Shown here piece by piece: positions 9,466-17,773 of a stretch of DNA of 52,500 nt. The stretch is from Mesostigma viride (Eukaryota > Streptophyta > Mesostigmatophyceae > Mesostigmatales > Mesostigmataceae), in the NCBI GenBank assembly GCA_009746045.1, contig RPFO01000313.1, positions 349,340 through 401,839 on the forward strand, given 5' to 3'. Each line of letters begins with the position of its first letter. The first letter of the stretch is position 1. Below the pieces are notes generated by a model. That model was not told where the DNA came from and searched no databases. It saw only the letters and a program-made list of their open reading frames with translations. The position numbers were made by a program, and so were the translations under genes.

Positions 9466-10050
9466 ATGAAGTGCGGCAAGATCACGAGCACGACGCGCAA
9501 GAGGTGCGAGAACGCGGTTTCGACGAGAGGCGGCTGCCACTTGCACAGGACAGGACAAAGTACGAAACGAAGGCCGAGGGGTCACCGCGCGAGAGAATGC
9601 CTCGCGTGGCGTAAAGATCCCACGTTCGAAGATCTACGAAATGCCGAAGAATACGCGCTAATGCTGGCGAATAACGCAAATATCACAAAACTCCAACAAT
9701 CGAATAATGAAGCCTTGTCATCTGGACTTCCTGGATTCCGCGACGGAATTTTAGAACGCAGGAAGGACATGTTCAATATTCAGCGGGAACGAGAGGGTAA
9801 CAACATTCGAAAAGCCTTGTTGAATACGGAAGGCATCCGTGACTTTGTGTGGGACGGGCTGGGAGCGGACTCGCTGCCAACGCCGGAAGTATTGGGATCC
9901 TTCAAACCGATGGACCTTGACTTGGTGAACCCCCTCGACCTCGTAAATCACGAAGAGGTCGTCAACCAGCGACGGGTGCGACGTCGGCGCGGATCTCACG
10001 GCGCGCGTGCCAAGACGACGCGCGGCGGCCGTGGCAAGAGGAGATCCTGA
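9466..10050 (+). CDS. Zinc-head paralogue C (194 aa)
   Basis: Begins MKCGKITSTTRKRC, with C3-x10-C14-x9-C24-x2-H27. The middle (residues 45-130) is helical and charged. The C-terminus is strongly basic (RRVRRRRG onward to GGRGKRRS), suggesting nucleic-acid binding or nuclear entry. No other domain is recognised. The next paralogue starts 35 bp after its stop on the same strand, so C and D look like a tandem duplication whose tails have diverged completely. Confidence 0.7.
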   Translation: MKCGKITSTTRKRCENAVSTRGGCHLHRTGQSTKRRPRGHRARECLAWRKDPTFEDLRNAEEYALMLANNANITKLQQSNNEALSSGLPGFRDGILERRKDMFNIQREREGNNIRKALLNTEGIRDFVWDGLGADSLPTPEVLGSFKPMDLDLVNPLDLVNHEEVVNQRRVRRRRGSHGARAKTTRGGRGKRRS

Positions 10051-10085
10051 CCGGTATTTTCGAAGCGAATTGTGTAAGCGCGGCA

Positions 10086-10601
10086 ATGAAGTGCGGAAAG
10101 AAGACGGCGAAAGGCGGGAAATGCGCGATCGACGTGAAGAAGGGGAGCGAGTGTCGGTTTCACGGGAAACCGAAACACCGCGGGGGAAGCGCGAAGACGA
10201 AACGGCGGCGCGTTCTTCGACACGTGGCGCGGGCACGTGGAGACAGCAAGGACTCTGCACAAACATCTTCCCGCCGAACTCGCGCGAATATATCGTTAAA
10301 CGAACTCTCCGCCGACTCCTTTCGAACAGTCCCTTTGTCGGCAACCCAGCAGGGCCCTGTGGGGGCGGTTGATTTCATCCCTGAACCTCCTGGGCAAATA
10401 CAACCTCCTCAAGCTTCGGCGGGGCGCTCGTCGAGCGCTCGACGACGACCCGTCCAGCGCGGGAACGGTCCGGACGGCGAGGCGACCGTCCCTATTCACC
10501 ATTTGAACAGGCCGCCGAGGAGCGGAGGGTTCTATCCTCGACCGAACGACCCGGATTTGGACGACACCGCGACCTCTAGTTATACTCCCCTTCCCCAATA
10601 A
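10086..10601 (+). CDS. Zinc-head paralogue D (171 aa)
   Basis: Begins MKCGKKTAKGGKC, with C3-x9-C13-x9-C23-x2-H26, the tidiest version of the shared module. The remaining ~140 residues are low-complexity, rich in Pro, Arg, Ser and Gln, and probably disordered, ending in an acidic stretch (NDPDLDDTATSS). No catalytic domain is seen. It lies directly downstream of paralogue C on the same strand. Confidence 0.65.
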   Translation: MKCGKKTAKGGKCAIDVKKGSECRFHGKPKHRGGSAKTKRRRVLRHVARARGDSKDSAQTSSRRTRANISLNELSADSFRTVPLSATQQGPVGAVDFIPEPPGQIQPPQASAGRSSSARRRPVQRGNGPDGEATVPIHHLNRPPRSGGFYPRPNDPDLDDTATSSYTPLPQ

Positions 10602-10829
10602 GGTGTGGTGTACAGTAACCTGTCGAGTATGGTGTAAGTGGCGCGGCGTCAGTAGTGCCGTACGAGTCCCGCGCCGCGCCACTCGAGTCGGTCCGTACCT
10701 CGGAATATTCCTCGAATATGCCCTGCACCTTCGAGGCCGCCTTCGAGTGTAAAAGGTGCTGCCCTCGCCCAAACAGCCATCTCCTCACCCAAACCACTAG
10801 CAAAACCACGAAAACAAGCCGCCATAGCC

Positions 10830-11500
10830 ATGGCCATCGCCAAACTCGAAGCCCTCCGCGAACGAGAGTTCGTGTGGCTGAAAAGCGTGACGATTTCTCA
10901 GTTCCGCAAAGAGGTGGCGCGAAAGGAACGGCCCGTCTCTCCCTCGTTCCAAGAGGAAAGCGAACTCGCGTACGAAGGCCGCCCCAAGATGTGGGTTTTT
11001 CGAGAGACGCGGTCTCACAACGTGAAGAGAGGCCTGAGCGTTTACGCAGACTCCCTGGCTATGTACAACGATCCGCCAGCACTCCCCCGAACGATGAGCG
11101 GTGGCCCCGCTTCATTCCGTGGTCCGCGGAGCCCAAAAGGGGCGACGAACGGCGCGTCTATCTCCCGGACAGGAGCCTGATGGACACGAACGTGGGGGAA
11201 TACAAGGCCCAGTGCTGGGCCCTTTTACAACGAAGCACGCAGCACGAGGAGCTGATGGGATTCTTCCAAACCTCGTACGAGAGGGGCATTCCTTGGCGCA
11301 ACCCCTCTCGCTCGCAGGAAGACCAGCGTTTCCTGCTGGGGGAGAACCGGCCCATTCGCGTTTTCAAGGCCGGCCCTCGCGACTGCTTGATGATGCACGC
11401 TTTCATGGCCGTGCCGGAGAGCCAGAAAGAGCTCGCCTACTCCCTTTTGGTGGATGGATACACCCCTTTGCCCGTGGCCAAACGTGCCCGCCTAACTTGA
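10830..11500 (+). CDS. Hypothetical ~223-aa protein, one frameshift at a C run
   Basis: The coding frame starts at ATG 10830 (MAIAKLEALR, good GCC-ATG-G context) and continues to the C5 run at 11084-11088, after which the coding signal moves by -1 into a frame ending at 11500 (ending PLPVAKRARLT). Adding one C joins the halves. The shift has the same direction as the four in the OTU gene, so a base-calling error is likelier than a real mutation. No family is recognised. The C-terminal half contains GPRDCLMMHAFMA, which has a Cys-His look but no assignable fold. AATAAAG at 11524-11530 follows as the probable polyadenylation signal. Confidence 0.55.
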
Positions 11501-11904
11501 ATGGTATTTTCCTATCAATTTATGAATAAAGGCTTTTTCATCCAATACACGACTGCAACATCTCATGCACTCGTAGATAGACCCGCGGCCCGTAGATACG
11601 GCGTAGTACAGCTGCAAAGTTCTCGCTAACGTCGAGAACTGGAAACTCCCAGGGGCATTGAGAGAGTGATGTTGCGTGGGAACGGCTGAAGAAGGATCAT
11701 CCGGAAGTCGTGACATTCCGTCACGACTGGAAATTCCCAGGGGCATGAGAAGTGATGTGTGCGTGTCTTGTAGTGACACGTGGCACTCTTTTGATAGACC
11801 ACGTCTCGTTTTGGAAGTGTTTGGTCGTTTCGTTCAGGTATAAGTACGAGAGGGTCGTTCCAAACACCGTGAAATGGTCTCTGTTTTTGTCATCTTCAGC
11901 GGCC
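11501..11904 (+). promoter_or_regulatory. Intergenic region with Bro-N relics and a TATA-like box
   Basis: A 404-bp gene-free stretch. It holds the 3' signal of the preceding gene, two decayed copies of part of the downstream Bro-N coding sequence (about 11636-11665 and 11677-11748), and a TATA-like ggtataagta near 11839 about 65 bp upstream of the ATG at 11905. Confidence 0.5.
11677..11748 (+). pseudogene. Relic fragment of a Bro-N coding sequence
   Basis: Conceptual translation from tgggaacgg gives WERLKKDHPEVVTF followed by a KFPG segment and a stop. This is clearly related to residues 56-78 of the intact Bro-N protein encoded just downstream (WERLKQTHPEVVTF). It is about 70 bp long and not expressed as a gene. 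A shorter relic (aactggaaactcccaggggcat) precedes it at about 11637. Confidence 0.6.
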
Positions 11905-12780
11905 ATGTCGTCGCGGGTGGCCGCGTCGGCCATTGTAAAGTACCTTACCCCGACCGACGGGTCAGAAGAATACCCAGCCTTCCATGGAAAAATCAGGGTA
12001 ACGCCCGATGGGAGTATTTCGGTGTTCGACGCTGTTGGTGCGATCGGTGTATCCGAACCGCGAAAATACTGGGAGCGTCTCAAGCAGACCCATCCTGAGG
12101 TTGTGACATTTTGTCACAACTTCAAATTCCCCGGTCCCGGCCAGCGAGAGACGTCTGTGACCGACCGCCAGGGGCTGAGTCGCATCATGATGTTGCTCCC
12201 TGGCAAGCTTGCGGCCAAGTTTCGTGACAATGTGTCTATACTCCTTGAACGATACTTGAACGCGGATCGGACTCTGGCCGAGGACATCTTGAAGCGCGCG
12301 GACGCCAAGGATGGGACCGACACGGCGTTGTCTACTCTGCAGCAGAACAATCGCATCAAGAGTTGTCTTTCTACCCGCAATTTGAACGACGCCATCAAGG
12401 GTTACCTCGACACGCACAAGGGGAGCGGCCTGATGTATCCCAAAGTTCACGACACGAACAATCTGGCTGTGACTGGCAAGACTTCTAGCGAGCTTCGCGG
12501 GATCTACAATATTGGAGGGTCGGCACGTGACCTGCTGACCGAAGAGCAGAGTGCTGGAATGAACTACATACAGGTCATCGAGGCCAAAAAAATAAGAGAT
12601 TCTGGGGAAAGCCCACTCCTGGTTTCCAAGAGAGTCAGGGAAAGAATGGAACCCGTGTTCAAGGCAGACGGCCTGCACGACGCACGCGCGGACAAGGACT
12701 GCATCCAGGAGAACGTCAAGGTCATGCGCCTCAACCAGCGTCTCACGCGCGAGTCCCGCACAGCGATCACAGTCAATTAG
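11905..12780 (+). CDS. Bro-N domain protein (291 aa)
   Basis: Residues about 26-121 follow the Bro-N pattern: a short beta segment and VFDAVGAIGV, then the helix YWERLK, a variable loop (HNFKFPGPGQRE), then VTDRQGLSRIMMLLPG and a helix ending LLERYLN. Bro-N is a DNA-binding domain typical of baculovirus BRO proteins, phage antirepressors and many nucleocytoviruses. The C-terminal 170 residues are not recognised and may be the variable partner domain. ATG 11905 is chosen over the in-frame ATG at 11752 because the domain begins right after it and a TATA-like box lies between them. Relics of the same domain flank the gene on both sides. Confidence 0.65.
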   Translation: MSSRVAASAIVKYLTPTDGSEEYPAFHGKIRVTPDGSISVFDAVGAIGVSEPRKYWERLKQTHPEVVTFCHNFKFPGPGQRETSVTDRQGLSRIMMLLPGKLAAKFRDNVSILLERYLNADRTLAEDILKRADAKDGTDTALSTLQQNNRIKSCLSTRNLNDAIKGYLDTHKGSGLMYPKVHDTNNLAVTGKTSSELRGIYNIGGSARDLLTEEQSAGMNYIQVIEAKKIRDSGESPLLVSKRVRERMEPVFKADGLHDARADKDCIQENVKVMRLNQRLTRESRTAITVN

Positions 12781-12835
12781 TCACACCTAACGACAGACTG
12801 ACAAGTGGGCGCGCCTTCGAAAAGGCAGTGGTTAA

Positions 12836-12882
12836 AAACCGTAACCTCTGGAATTCCCCAGGTCCCGGGCAGCGAGAGGCCT
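12836..12882 (+). pseudogene. Second-side relic of the Bro-N loop
   Basis: The stretch ctggaattccccaggtcccg continuing into ggcagcgagag closely matches the part of the Bro-N gene encoding KFPGPGQRE (about 12122-12150). It lies about 60 bp after the Bro-N stop codon and has no open frame of use. Confidence 0.55.
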
Positions 12883-12933
12883 TTTTGCTAGCTAGTGGGT
12901 CCACTCATTGAAGCACTTTATTATTCAATCATC

Positions 12934-12950
12934 AATAAAGGTCCTTTATT
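12934..12950. terminator. Palindromic bidirectional polyadenylation signal
   Basis: AATAAAGGTCCTTTATT reads AATAAAG on both strands. It lies between the convergent Bro-N gene (stop 12780) and the minus-strand J-domain gene (stop 12981) and could serve both 3' ends. Confidence 0.5.
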
Positions 12951-12980
12951 ACTCGTTTCAATCTCATCACCCTCGCATAT

Positions 12981-13922
12981 CTAAGACCTTCGCCGCTTAG
13001 CCGTTTTGCGGGCCGTCTTCGCACGAGACAGCTTCCTCTTACGCATCTGGCTTATAAAATGGCTAGGTGCTCGAGACGTGTACAGTTTAAACGCCGCCGA
13101 GGAGGCCTTGCGCATGATGTCGTCCGCATTATATTTGTCAGGATGGAGCATCAGAGCTTTCTTCCTGTAGTCGCTGGCGGTCTTCGGATACGAGTCCATG
13201 ACATTCGAGAACTTCTTGCCATACTCGTCGGCGTATATCGCCTCGCCAGGCGTGAGACCCGCGTCTTGTTTCGCTCGCTCCCAAGCGTCTTTTCCAGACT
13301 CCACCCATACAGAACGGGGCATCGGAGGTGGCGCGTTATAGTTAGAAGCTCGAGGTTGATCACGCGCTCGTCTTGCTTTTTCTCTCATCATGTCGTCAAA
13401 CTTACGTTTTTCTTCAGCTTTGCGTTCGGCCGCATCGAATCCAGCTTTCGCTTTTTCCGCTCTTTCTCGTTCTGCCTTATTAAACGCGTATGGGTACTTC
13501 TGCATGAAGTCATACCACGGATATTCGAACGGTTCATGTCTGAAAATCGTTTTTTTGTGAATGTCCCAAAACTCGTTCCTGATCTGATCGAGAGGATCGG
13601 ACGAATTCGGATCTATATCATTGAATGTGCGCACTGGCCCCGTTTCCTCGTCCATCCACTTCTGTCTTTGTTCCTCGTCTTCATTCCTTCGTCTCTCCCT
13701 GGCCGCCTCTCGCGCCTCTGGAGGAACGGGGGGCACATTCTGATACGCAACATCCTTCTGCGGCCTTTTTTCCGCCTCTCCTTCTTCGTCCTGTCTCGCC
13801 TTGTGCGAGAATGCCGCGGCTCGCGCCTTCTTACTCTTGGTATGCAAGTGGCAATACTTCCGCCCATTCGCGCACGTGTTTTGGCACGCCGTCTTGCGCA
13901 CCGTCCTCCCTTTACACTGCAT
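12981..13922 (-). CDS. Zinc-head paralogue E with C-terminal J-domain (313 aa)
   Basis: The N-terminus (MQCKGRTVRKTAC, then YCHLH) gives C3-x9-C13-x10-C24-x2-H27, the module shared by four other genes here. A long charged helical region (residues ~40-200, many Glu, Arg and Lys) follows. Residues ~245-295 read DYRKKALMLHPDKYNADD and then an AAFKLYTS helix, matching helices II and III of a DnaJ domain with an intact HPD tripeptide (260-262) that would stimulate Hsp70 ATPase. Helix I is weak. The C-terminus is a lysine/arginine tail (AKTARKTAKRRRS) fit for nuclear targeting. It is the only paralogue on the minus strand. Expected role: recruiting host Hsp70 to a viral target (inference). Confidence 0.7.
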   Translation of the reverse strand: MQCKGRTVRKTACQNTCANGRKYCHLHTKSKKARAAAFSHKARQDEEGEAEKRPQKDVAYQNVPPVPPEAREAARERRRNEDEEQRQKWMDEETGPVRTFNDIDPNSSDPLDQIRNEFWDIHKKTIFRHEPFEYPWYDFMQKYPYAFNKAERERAEKAKAGFDAAERKAEEKRKFDDMMREKARRARDQPRASNYNAPPPMPRSVWVESGKDAWERAKQDAGLTPGEAIYADEYGKKFSNVMDSYPKTASDYRKKALMLHPDKYNADDIMRKASSAAFKLYTSRAPSHFISQMRKRKLSRAKTARKTAKRRRS

Positions 13923-14135
13923 TTTCGTATGCTAAAATGCTTACAAAAAAAACCTTCGAGCTACGAAACTGGCAGTGTTTCCAACTCCTTGTTCTAGTGG
14001 GGCTCAGTCATTGTATAAGTCAGAGTGCATGATGTTGAGAGTTTTCAATTCATCACAAGTTCCATTTATTACAGAAATAAGTACAATCAATCAATTCCCA
14101 AGTCCAATACCCAAGTCCAAGTCCAATACCCAAGT
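13923..14135. other. Intergenic spacer
   Basis: Holds a tatttt-poor, AT-rich stretch upstream of paralogue E, and near 14060-14080 a tttatta (AATAAA-like on the minus strand) that suits the 3' end of the minus-strand gene at 14136. No gene is seen. Confidence 0.4.
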
Positions 14136-15629
14136 CTACAGCTCGCCCACGGGCGTGTACGAGAACAGCGCCGTCGCCTTGTCCCGCAAGTTAGCCACCC
14201 TATTCTGAATAGCGGCAGCACCAGAGCGACCCGCGGAAGCGCAAGCCCGCACCACAGTGCTCCTCGCGAAGAAGCTGAACTCCCTCGCCATCGTAGCGTA
14301 GTCCCGCCGGCGGTCCTCGGGCACCAGAGGAAGCAAGTCCCTCAAGACGTGCTCGTTCAGAGTCGCCAGAGCCAGCGCCTGCGTGCGCAACGCCGCGCGC
14401 TGGTCGATGCGAGCCGCCATCTCCGGAGACGAGGGCGCGATCTTGGCCAGGCAGGCGTCCACCGCGTCCCTCTCGGCCCTGACCGCCTTGCAGGTCCCCG
14501 CCAGCACGCACGGCTGCCTCCACCCCTCCTCGATCTGGGCGTTGCGGATGTTCCTCCAGATGGCCTCCTGCTCCTTGTCCTCGGCCTTGTCGAGCGGCAC
14601 CTTGGTGGGCATCTGCCCCCAGCACTTGGCGGGCGTGACCACCACGAGGGGGTAGACGAGCTTGGCCTCCTGCTCCGGGTCGATGTTCTCCACGCGCGCG
14701 GGCTTCCTGTCCTCCCCGGGCAGCAGGAGGAGCCTGTCGACCTTGTGCTGCTCGCCCGCCGGCGTGGGGAAGACCCTGGCTGCCGGGTTCCTCGTGAGCA
14801 GCGCCCTGACCTGCGCGGAGTGCTGCCTGGGCGCGTGAACGGGCACGTCCCTGTTGATGAGCACGTGGTTGGGGAGGATCTGCCTCGGCTGCTGCGGCTG
14901 CTGCGGCTGCGGCTGCGGCTGTGCGAGGACGGGGCTTCTGGCGGCCATGGCGGTCGCGGCGACTTGCATCCTGGCGAGGTTCTGCATCCCCTGCGCGAAG
15001 AGCTTGACTGGCGGCAGGAGCGGGGGCCCCGCGGGCCTGGGCACGACTTGGGGCAGCTTGGGCACGCCCACGACGGTCTGCGGGTTGCAGGGCACGCCCA
15101 CGGCGACGGAGATGACCGTCTTCGCTCTCTTTGCCGCCACCACCGCGGGCACGATGCGGTAAACGAGCTCCTTCCTCCCGTCCGGGTGCACGACCTCCAT
15201 GGTGACGGCTCCCTCCGGCAGCGAGAGGATGGGCGTGGGCGCAGGGGCCTGCGAAAGGGCTGGCGAAAGGGCCGGGGCGGGCAAAGGCGCGGGCGCCATC
15301 TCCAGGGGTCGTTTTGGCCTCTGCGCGTTGAGGTTGACGTTGGCGTTTGCCTGCGTCTGCGTCTGCGGCTGCGTCTGCGTCTGCGTGGGCGCGGGCGTGG
15401 GCGCGGGCGTCCGCTTGTTGTTGTTGTTGTTTGCAGCCCCCGTGCCCGCCTGGACCGCCTTGATGACCTCGGGCACGATTTTGAGCGTGGCGAGCGCGGT
15501 GGCGGCCTCCTTCTCGTCGTCAGAGAGGTTCAGAGAGTGCATTTCCGGGATCGCAAGGAGTGCCTGATCCTTAGCCTTAGTCTGAGCCTGAGCCTGAGCG
15601 GCCTCGCACAAAACGGAGAAGGCGTCCAT
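14136..15629 (-). CDS. Hypothetical 497-aa Ala/Pro/Gln-rich protein
   Basis: A complete intronless frame starting MDAFSVLCEA. Three parts are visible: a short helical N-terminus; a low-complexity middle (residues ~65-250) with an N5 run, alternating QTQTQ and QPQPQ, and Ala-Pro repeats; and a denser C-terminal half (residues ~300-497) rich in Ala, Arg and Leu, with AEDKEQEAIWRNIRNAQIEEGW as its most structured-looking part. No family is recognised. Base composition is clearly richer in GC than in the genes at 1-13 kb. It is transcribed divergently from the gene at 16118 across a shared promoter region with a strong heat-shock-type element. Confidence 0.65.
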   Translation of the reverse strand: MDAFSVLCEAAQAQAQTKAKDQALLAIPEMHSLNLSDDEKEAATALATLKIVPEVIKAVQAGTGAANNNNNKRTPAPTPAPTQTQTQPQTQTQANANVNLNAQRPKRPLEMAPAPLPAPALSPALSQAPAPTPILSLPEGAVTMEVVHPDGRKELVYRIVPAVVAAKRAKTVISVAVGVPCNPQTVVGVPKLPQVVPRPAGPPLLPPVKLFAQGMQNLARMQVAATAMAARSPVLAQPQPQPQQPQQPRQILPNHVLINRDVPVHAPRQHSAQVRALLTRNPAARVFPTPAGEQHKVDRLLLLPGEDRKPARVENIDPEQEAKLVYPLVVVTPAKCWGQMPTKVPLDKAEDKEQEAIWRNIRNAQIEEGWRQPCVLAGTCKAVRAERDAVDACLAKIAPSSPEMAARIDQRAALRTQALALATLNEHVLRDLLPLVPEDRRRDYATMAREFSFFARSTVVRACASAGRSGAAAIQNRVANLRDKATALFSYTPVGEL

Positions 15630-16117
15630 GTCTGTTGTGTAGGAGTGTTGGCTATGGCTGTTCGTGTGTGCGTGTGCGTCTGTGCGTGTTCCTTGCGCGT
15701 TGGAGTGTTTTTGTCCTTTCCCGTGGGTCTCGCGTGTGGTGGCTGGACCAATGGGCGCTCGGCGCGCGGTGGTCGTAACGGTCTTTCTGCCCCGCGTCCC
15801 GGCCTGTCCAATGGGCGTGCACGGGATCTCGTAACCGCCTGCGCGTGTCGTGTCCGTTCCGTCCTTCTCGGTCTACGAGTGGCGGCTGGCGGCCGGTGGT
15901 GACGCACGGGATCTCTTTCCGGATCCGCTGACAAGATCTCGTGGCGGGCCGCGGGAATCTTCTAGAAGTTTCCAGCGGGCGCGACGCCATCCGTTTTCGT
16001 CCAATGGGAGCGCACGGGAATCGAGGCCGGTCCGCGTAGAAAGTGCGTGGTCCCCTCGGACTTGGCCATCTCACTCACGCATCACAGCTATCGTTCTTCC
16101 TTGCTTTCTTTCTGGCT
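15630..16117. promoter_or_regulatory. Bidirectional promoter with heat-shock-type element and CCAAT boxes
   Basis: A 488-bp region between divergent genes. GAATCTTCTAGAAGTTTC at 15955-15972 is a perfect four-unit array of alternating GAA/TTC blocks spaced by two bases, the definition of a heat-shock element. Three CCAATGGG boxes lie near 15748, 15808 and 15999. The arrangement looks like a eukaryotic RNA polymerase II promoter; that HSF binds here is inference. Confidence 0.55.
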
Positions 16118-17017
16118 ATGGCTTCCTCCGCCCGTTTCCTGTATTGCAACAAGTGCAACCTGGCGTTCCCCGAGTCTTATTTCGTGTCCGCCCGCTTGGC
16201 GAACGGGTTCACGCTGGCGTGCCTTTCTTGCCGCGAAACTCAGAACAAGCAGGCCCGCCTTCGCAAGGCCCGCGCGAAGGAGATGCAGCGGGACGAGGAG
16301 GAGGACTACGAGAACGTGCCCTCCTTCAGCTACAGCTCCTCTGAGGGCGGCTCCTCCGAGAAAGGGGATCAGGAGGAGGAGGTTTCCTCTGTTGTGGCCG
16401 CTGACGCCGTTTCCGAGTCGTCTTCTGACGCTGAGTCGGAGCCGGCTCGCCTCCCTTCTCCTCGCACTCCGTGCGCCCCTTGCATGCCGGCTCCTTTCCG
16501 CCGCTGCCTTCGCGTGAAGGGCAAGAACCCGCACCTGCGCCCTCACGACGGGATGGGCGCTCGCGTGAAGGACAGCTCTCGCCGCGAGTTGCGCGGCTGC
16601 CGTCGCCGTCTGTCTCCCTACTTCCGCGGTTCTCCTCCCAAGTCTTCGGAGGCGCACGTGCAGGACGACGAGGTGCTCGGTTGGGGCGCCTTCGAGGGTC
16701 CCGTGAAGGATCTTTTGAGCGAGTCCCGCATCCAGCGCAGCGACCGCGAGATCCGCGAGGCTATCGATCTGATGGCCGCCGAGGAGGAGAAGTCTCTCGC
16801 TCCCGCCCCCGCTCCTTGCGCTCTGGAGGAGGAGGATATGTTTTCGGCGATGGGCCCCTTCCGCGTGGAGGACATGGACCTGGACCTGGACTTGGAGCGT
16901 CTGGGCGAGGACCTTTTCTGCGACTTCCGTTTGGGCGCTCTTTCCTTGGAGGACATTGCTGGGCTCGAGAAGGTGGAGAAGGAGCGTTGGTTCCTCCCCT
17001 TCGAGCTGAAGAATTGA
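16118..17017 (+). CDS. CxxC zinc-binding protein, acidic (299 aa)
   Basis: The start at ATG 16118 (MASSARFLYC) is chosen over an upstream in-frame ATG at 16043 because the coding signal and the zinc motif begin here. C10-x2-C13 and C35-x2-C38 form a single treble-clef or ribbon-like site (YCNKCNLAF, then LACLSCRE) followed by a basic helix. This kind of N-terminal finger is frequent in giant-virus and phage proteins, often next to HNH domains. The middle is Ser/Glu-rich and disordered, then an Arg/Cys-rich stretch (residues ~130-170), and the C-terminus is acidic with a DMDLDLDLERL repeat. No catalytic motif is seen. ATAATAAAG after the stop (near 17072) is the likely 3' signal. Confidence 0.65.
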   Translation: MASSARFLYCNKCNLAFPESYFVSARLANGFTLACLSCRETQNKQARLRKARAKEMQRDEEEDYENVPSFSYSSSEGGSSEKGDQEEEVSSVVAADAVSESSSDAESEPARLPSPRTPCAPCMPAPFRRCLRVKGKNPHLRPHDGMGARVKDSSRRELRGCRRRLSPYFRGSPPKSSEAHVQDDEVLGWGAFEGPVKDLLSESRIQRSDREIREAIDLMAAEEEKSLAPAPAPCALEEEDMFSAMGPFRVEDMDLDLDLERLGEDLFCDFRLGALSLEDIAGLEKVEKERWFLPFELKN

Positions 17018-17228
17018 AGTCCTCGGGCCGTTGTTTTGCCCTTTCCACGGGGCTTGCTTGCCCCCATGTATGATAATAAAGTACATTTCCTCCCATTTGA
17101 TTGGCTCCAACTCATGTGCACTAGGTAGTTCCGCGGCCTCGCGTATCTGTACTAGGAACTTGCTACACCCGCCAAATCCGAGCGATCCGATTGGCTGCTA
17201 GTAGACGTACTTGGAGTATCTACCAATA
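17018..17228. other. Spacer after the CxxC gene
   Basis: Contains the ATAATAAAG 3' signal near 17072. Its last 40 bp show weak inverted similarity to 17705-17750, as if the foldback element beyond had longer, decayed arms. Confidence 0.4.
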
Positions 17229-17702
17229 GGGATAGCATCACCAGCATCACCACTTTGACTCATTTCACACGGGAATGGTGATGGTGACGCTGGTGATGCT
17301 GATTTTTACGTTTCGGAAATAGTGGAGACCATTTTATTCTATGGGAAAGTTGCACTCAATTTTATGGTCAGCGATGGAGTATAAATTATATGACCGTTGC
17401 ATTCAAAATTTTATGGTCAGCGATGGAGTATAATTTATATGACCGTTGCATTCAAAATTTTATGGTCAGCGATGGAGTATAATTTATATGACCGTTGCAT
17501 TCAAAATTTTATGGTCAGCGACAGAATATTAATTCTGGCATATGTCATCACGAAATGGAATTGGATTGAAATATGATACACTTCTCCCATAGAATAAAAT
17601 GGTCTCCACTATTTCCGAAACGCAAAAATCAGCATCACCAGCGTCACCATCACCATTCCCGTGTAAAACCCTGAACAATGGTGATGCTGGTGATGCTATC
17701 CC
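17229..17702. mobile_element. Foldback/MITE-like element with ~120-bp inverted arms
   Basis: The left arm (17229-17347) and the right arm (17584-17702) are inverted copies with few differences, beginning GGGATAGCATCACCAGCATC. Both ends abut TA, consistent with a Tc1/mariner-type TA target duplication. The core carries about four copies of a 49-bp AT-rich repeat (tttatggtcagcgatggag at 17361, 17410, 17459 and 17508). There is no coding capacity. It sits between convergent genes. It may be a non-autonomous transposon or a hairpin native to the viral island. Confidence 0.65.
17361..17530 (+). repeat. 49-bp tandem repeat, ~3.5 copies
   Basis: Units start at 17361, 17410, 17459 and 17508 with nearly identical sequence including tatggtcagcgatggagta. 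They lie in the loop between the arms of the foldback element. Confidence 0.75.
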
Positions 17703-17773
17703 TACTGGATAATACTTCAAGTATCTAAACAACGTCCAATCAGAATACGCCATTAAAACCTCTTGCCCCATGG

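Noticed and set aside
14025-15902. 625-codon plus-strand frame opposite the 497-aa gene
   Set aside because: Leu/Arg/Gly-rich shadow of the GC-rich minus-strand gene, extending into promoter DNA; the minus frame has sensible composition, start and 3' signal.
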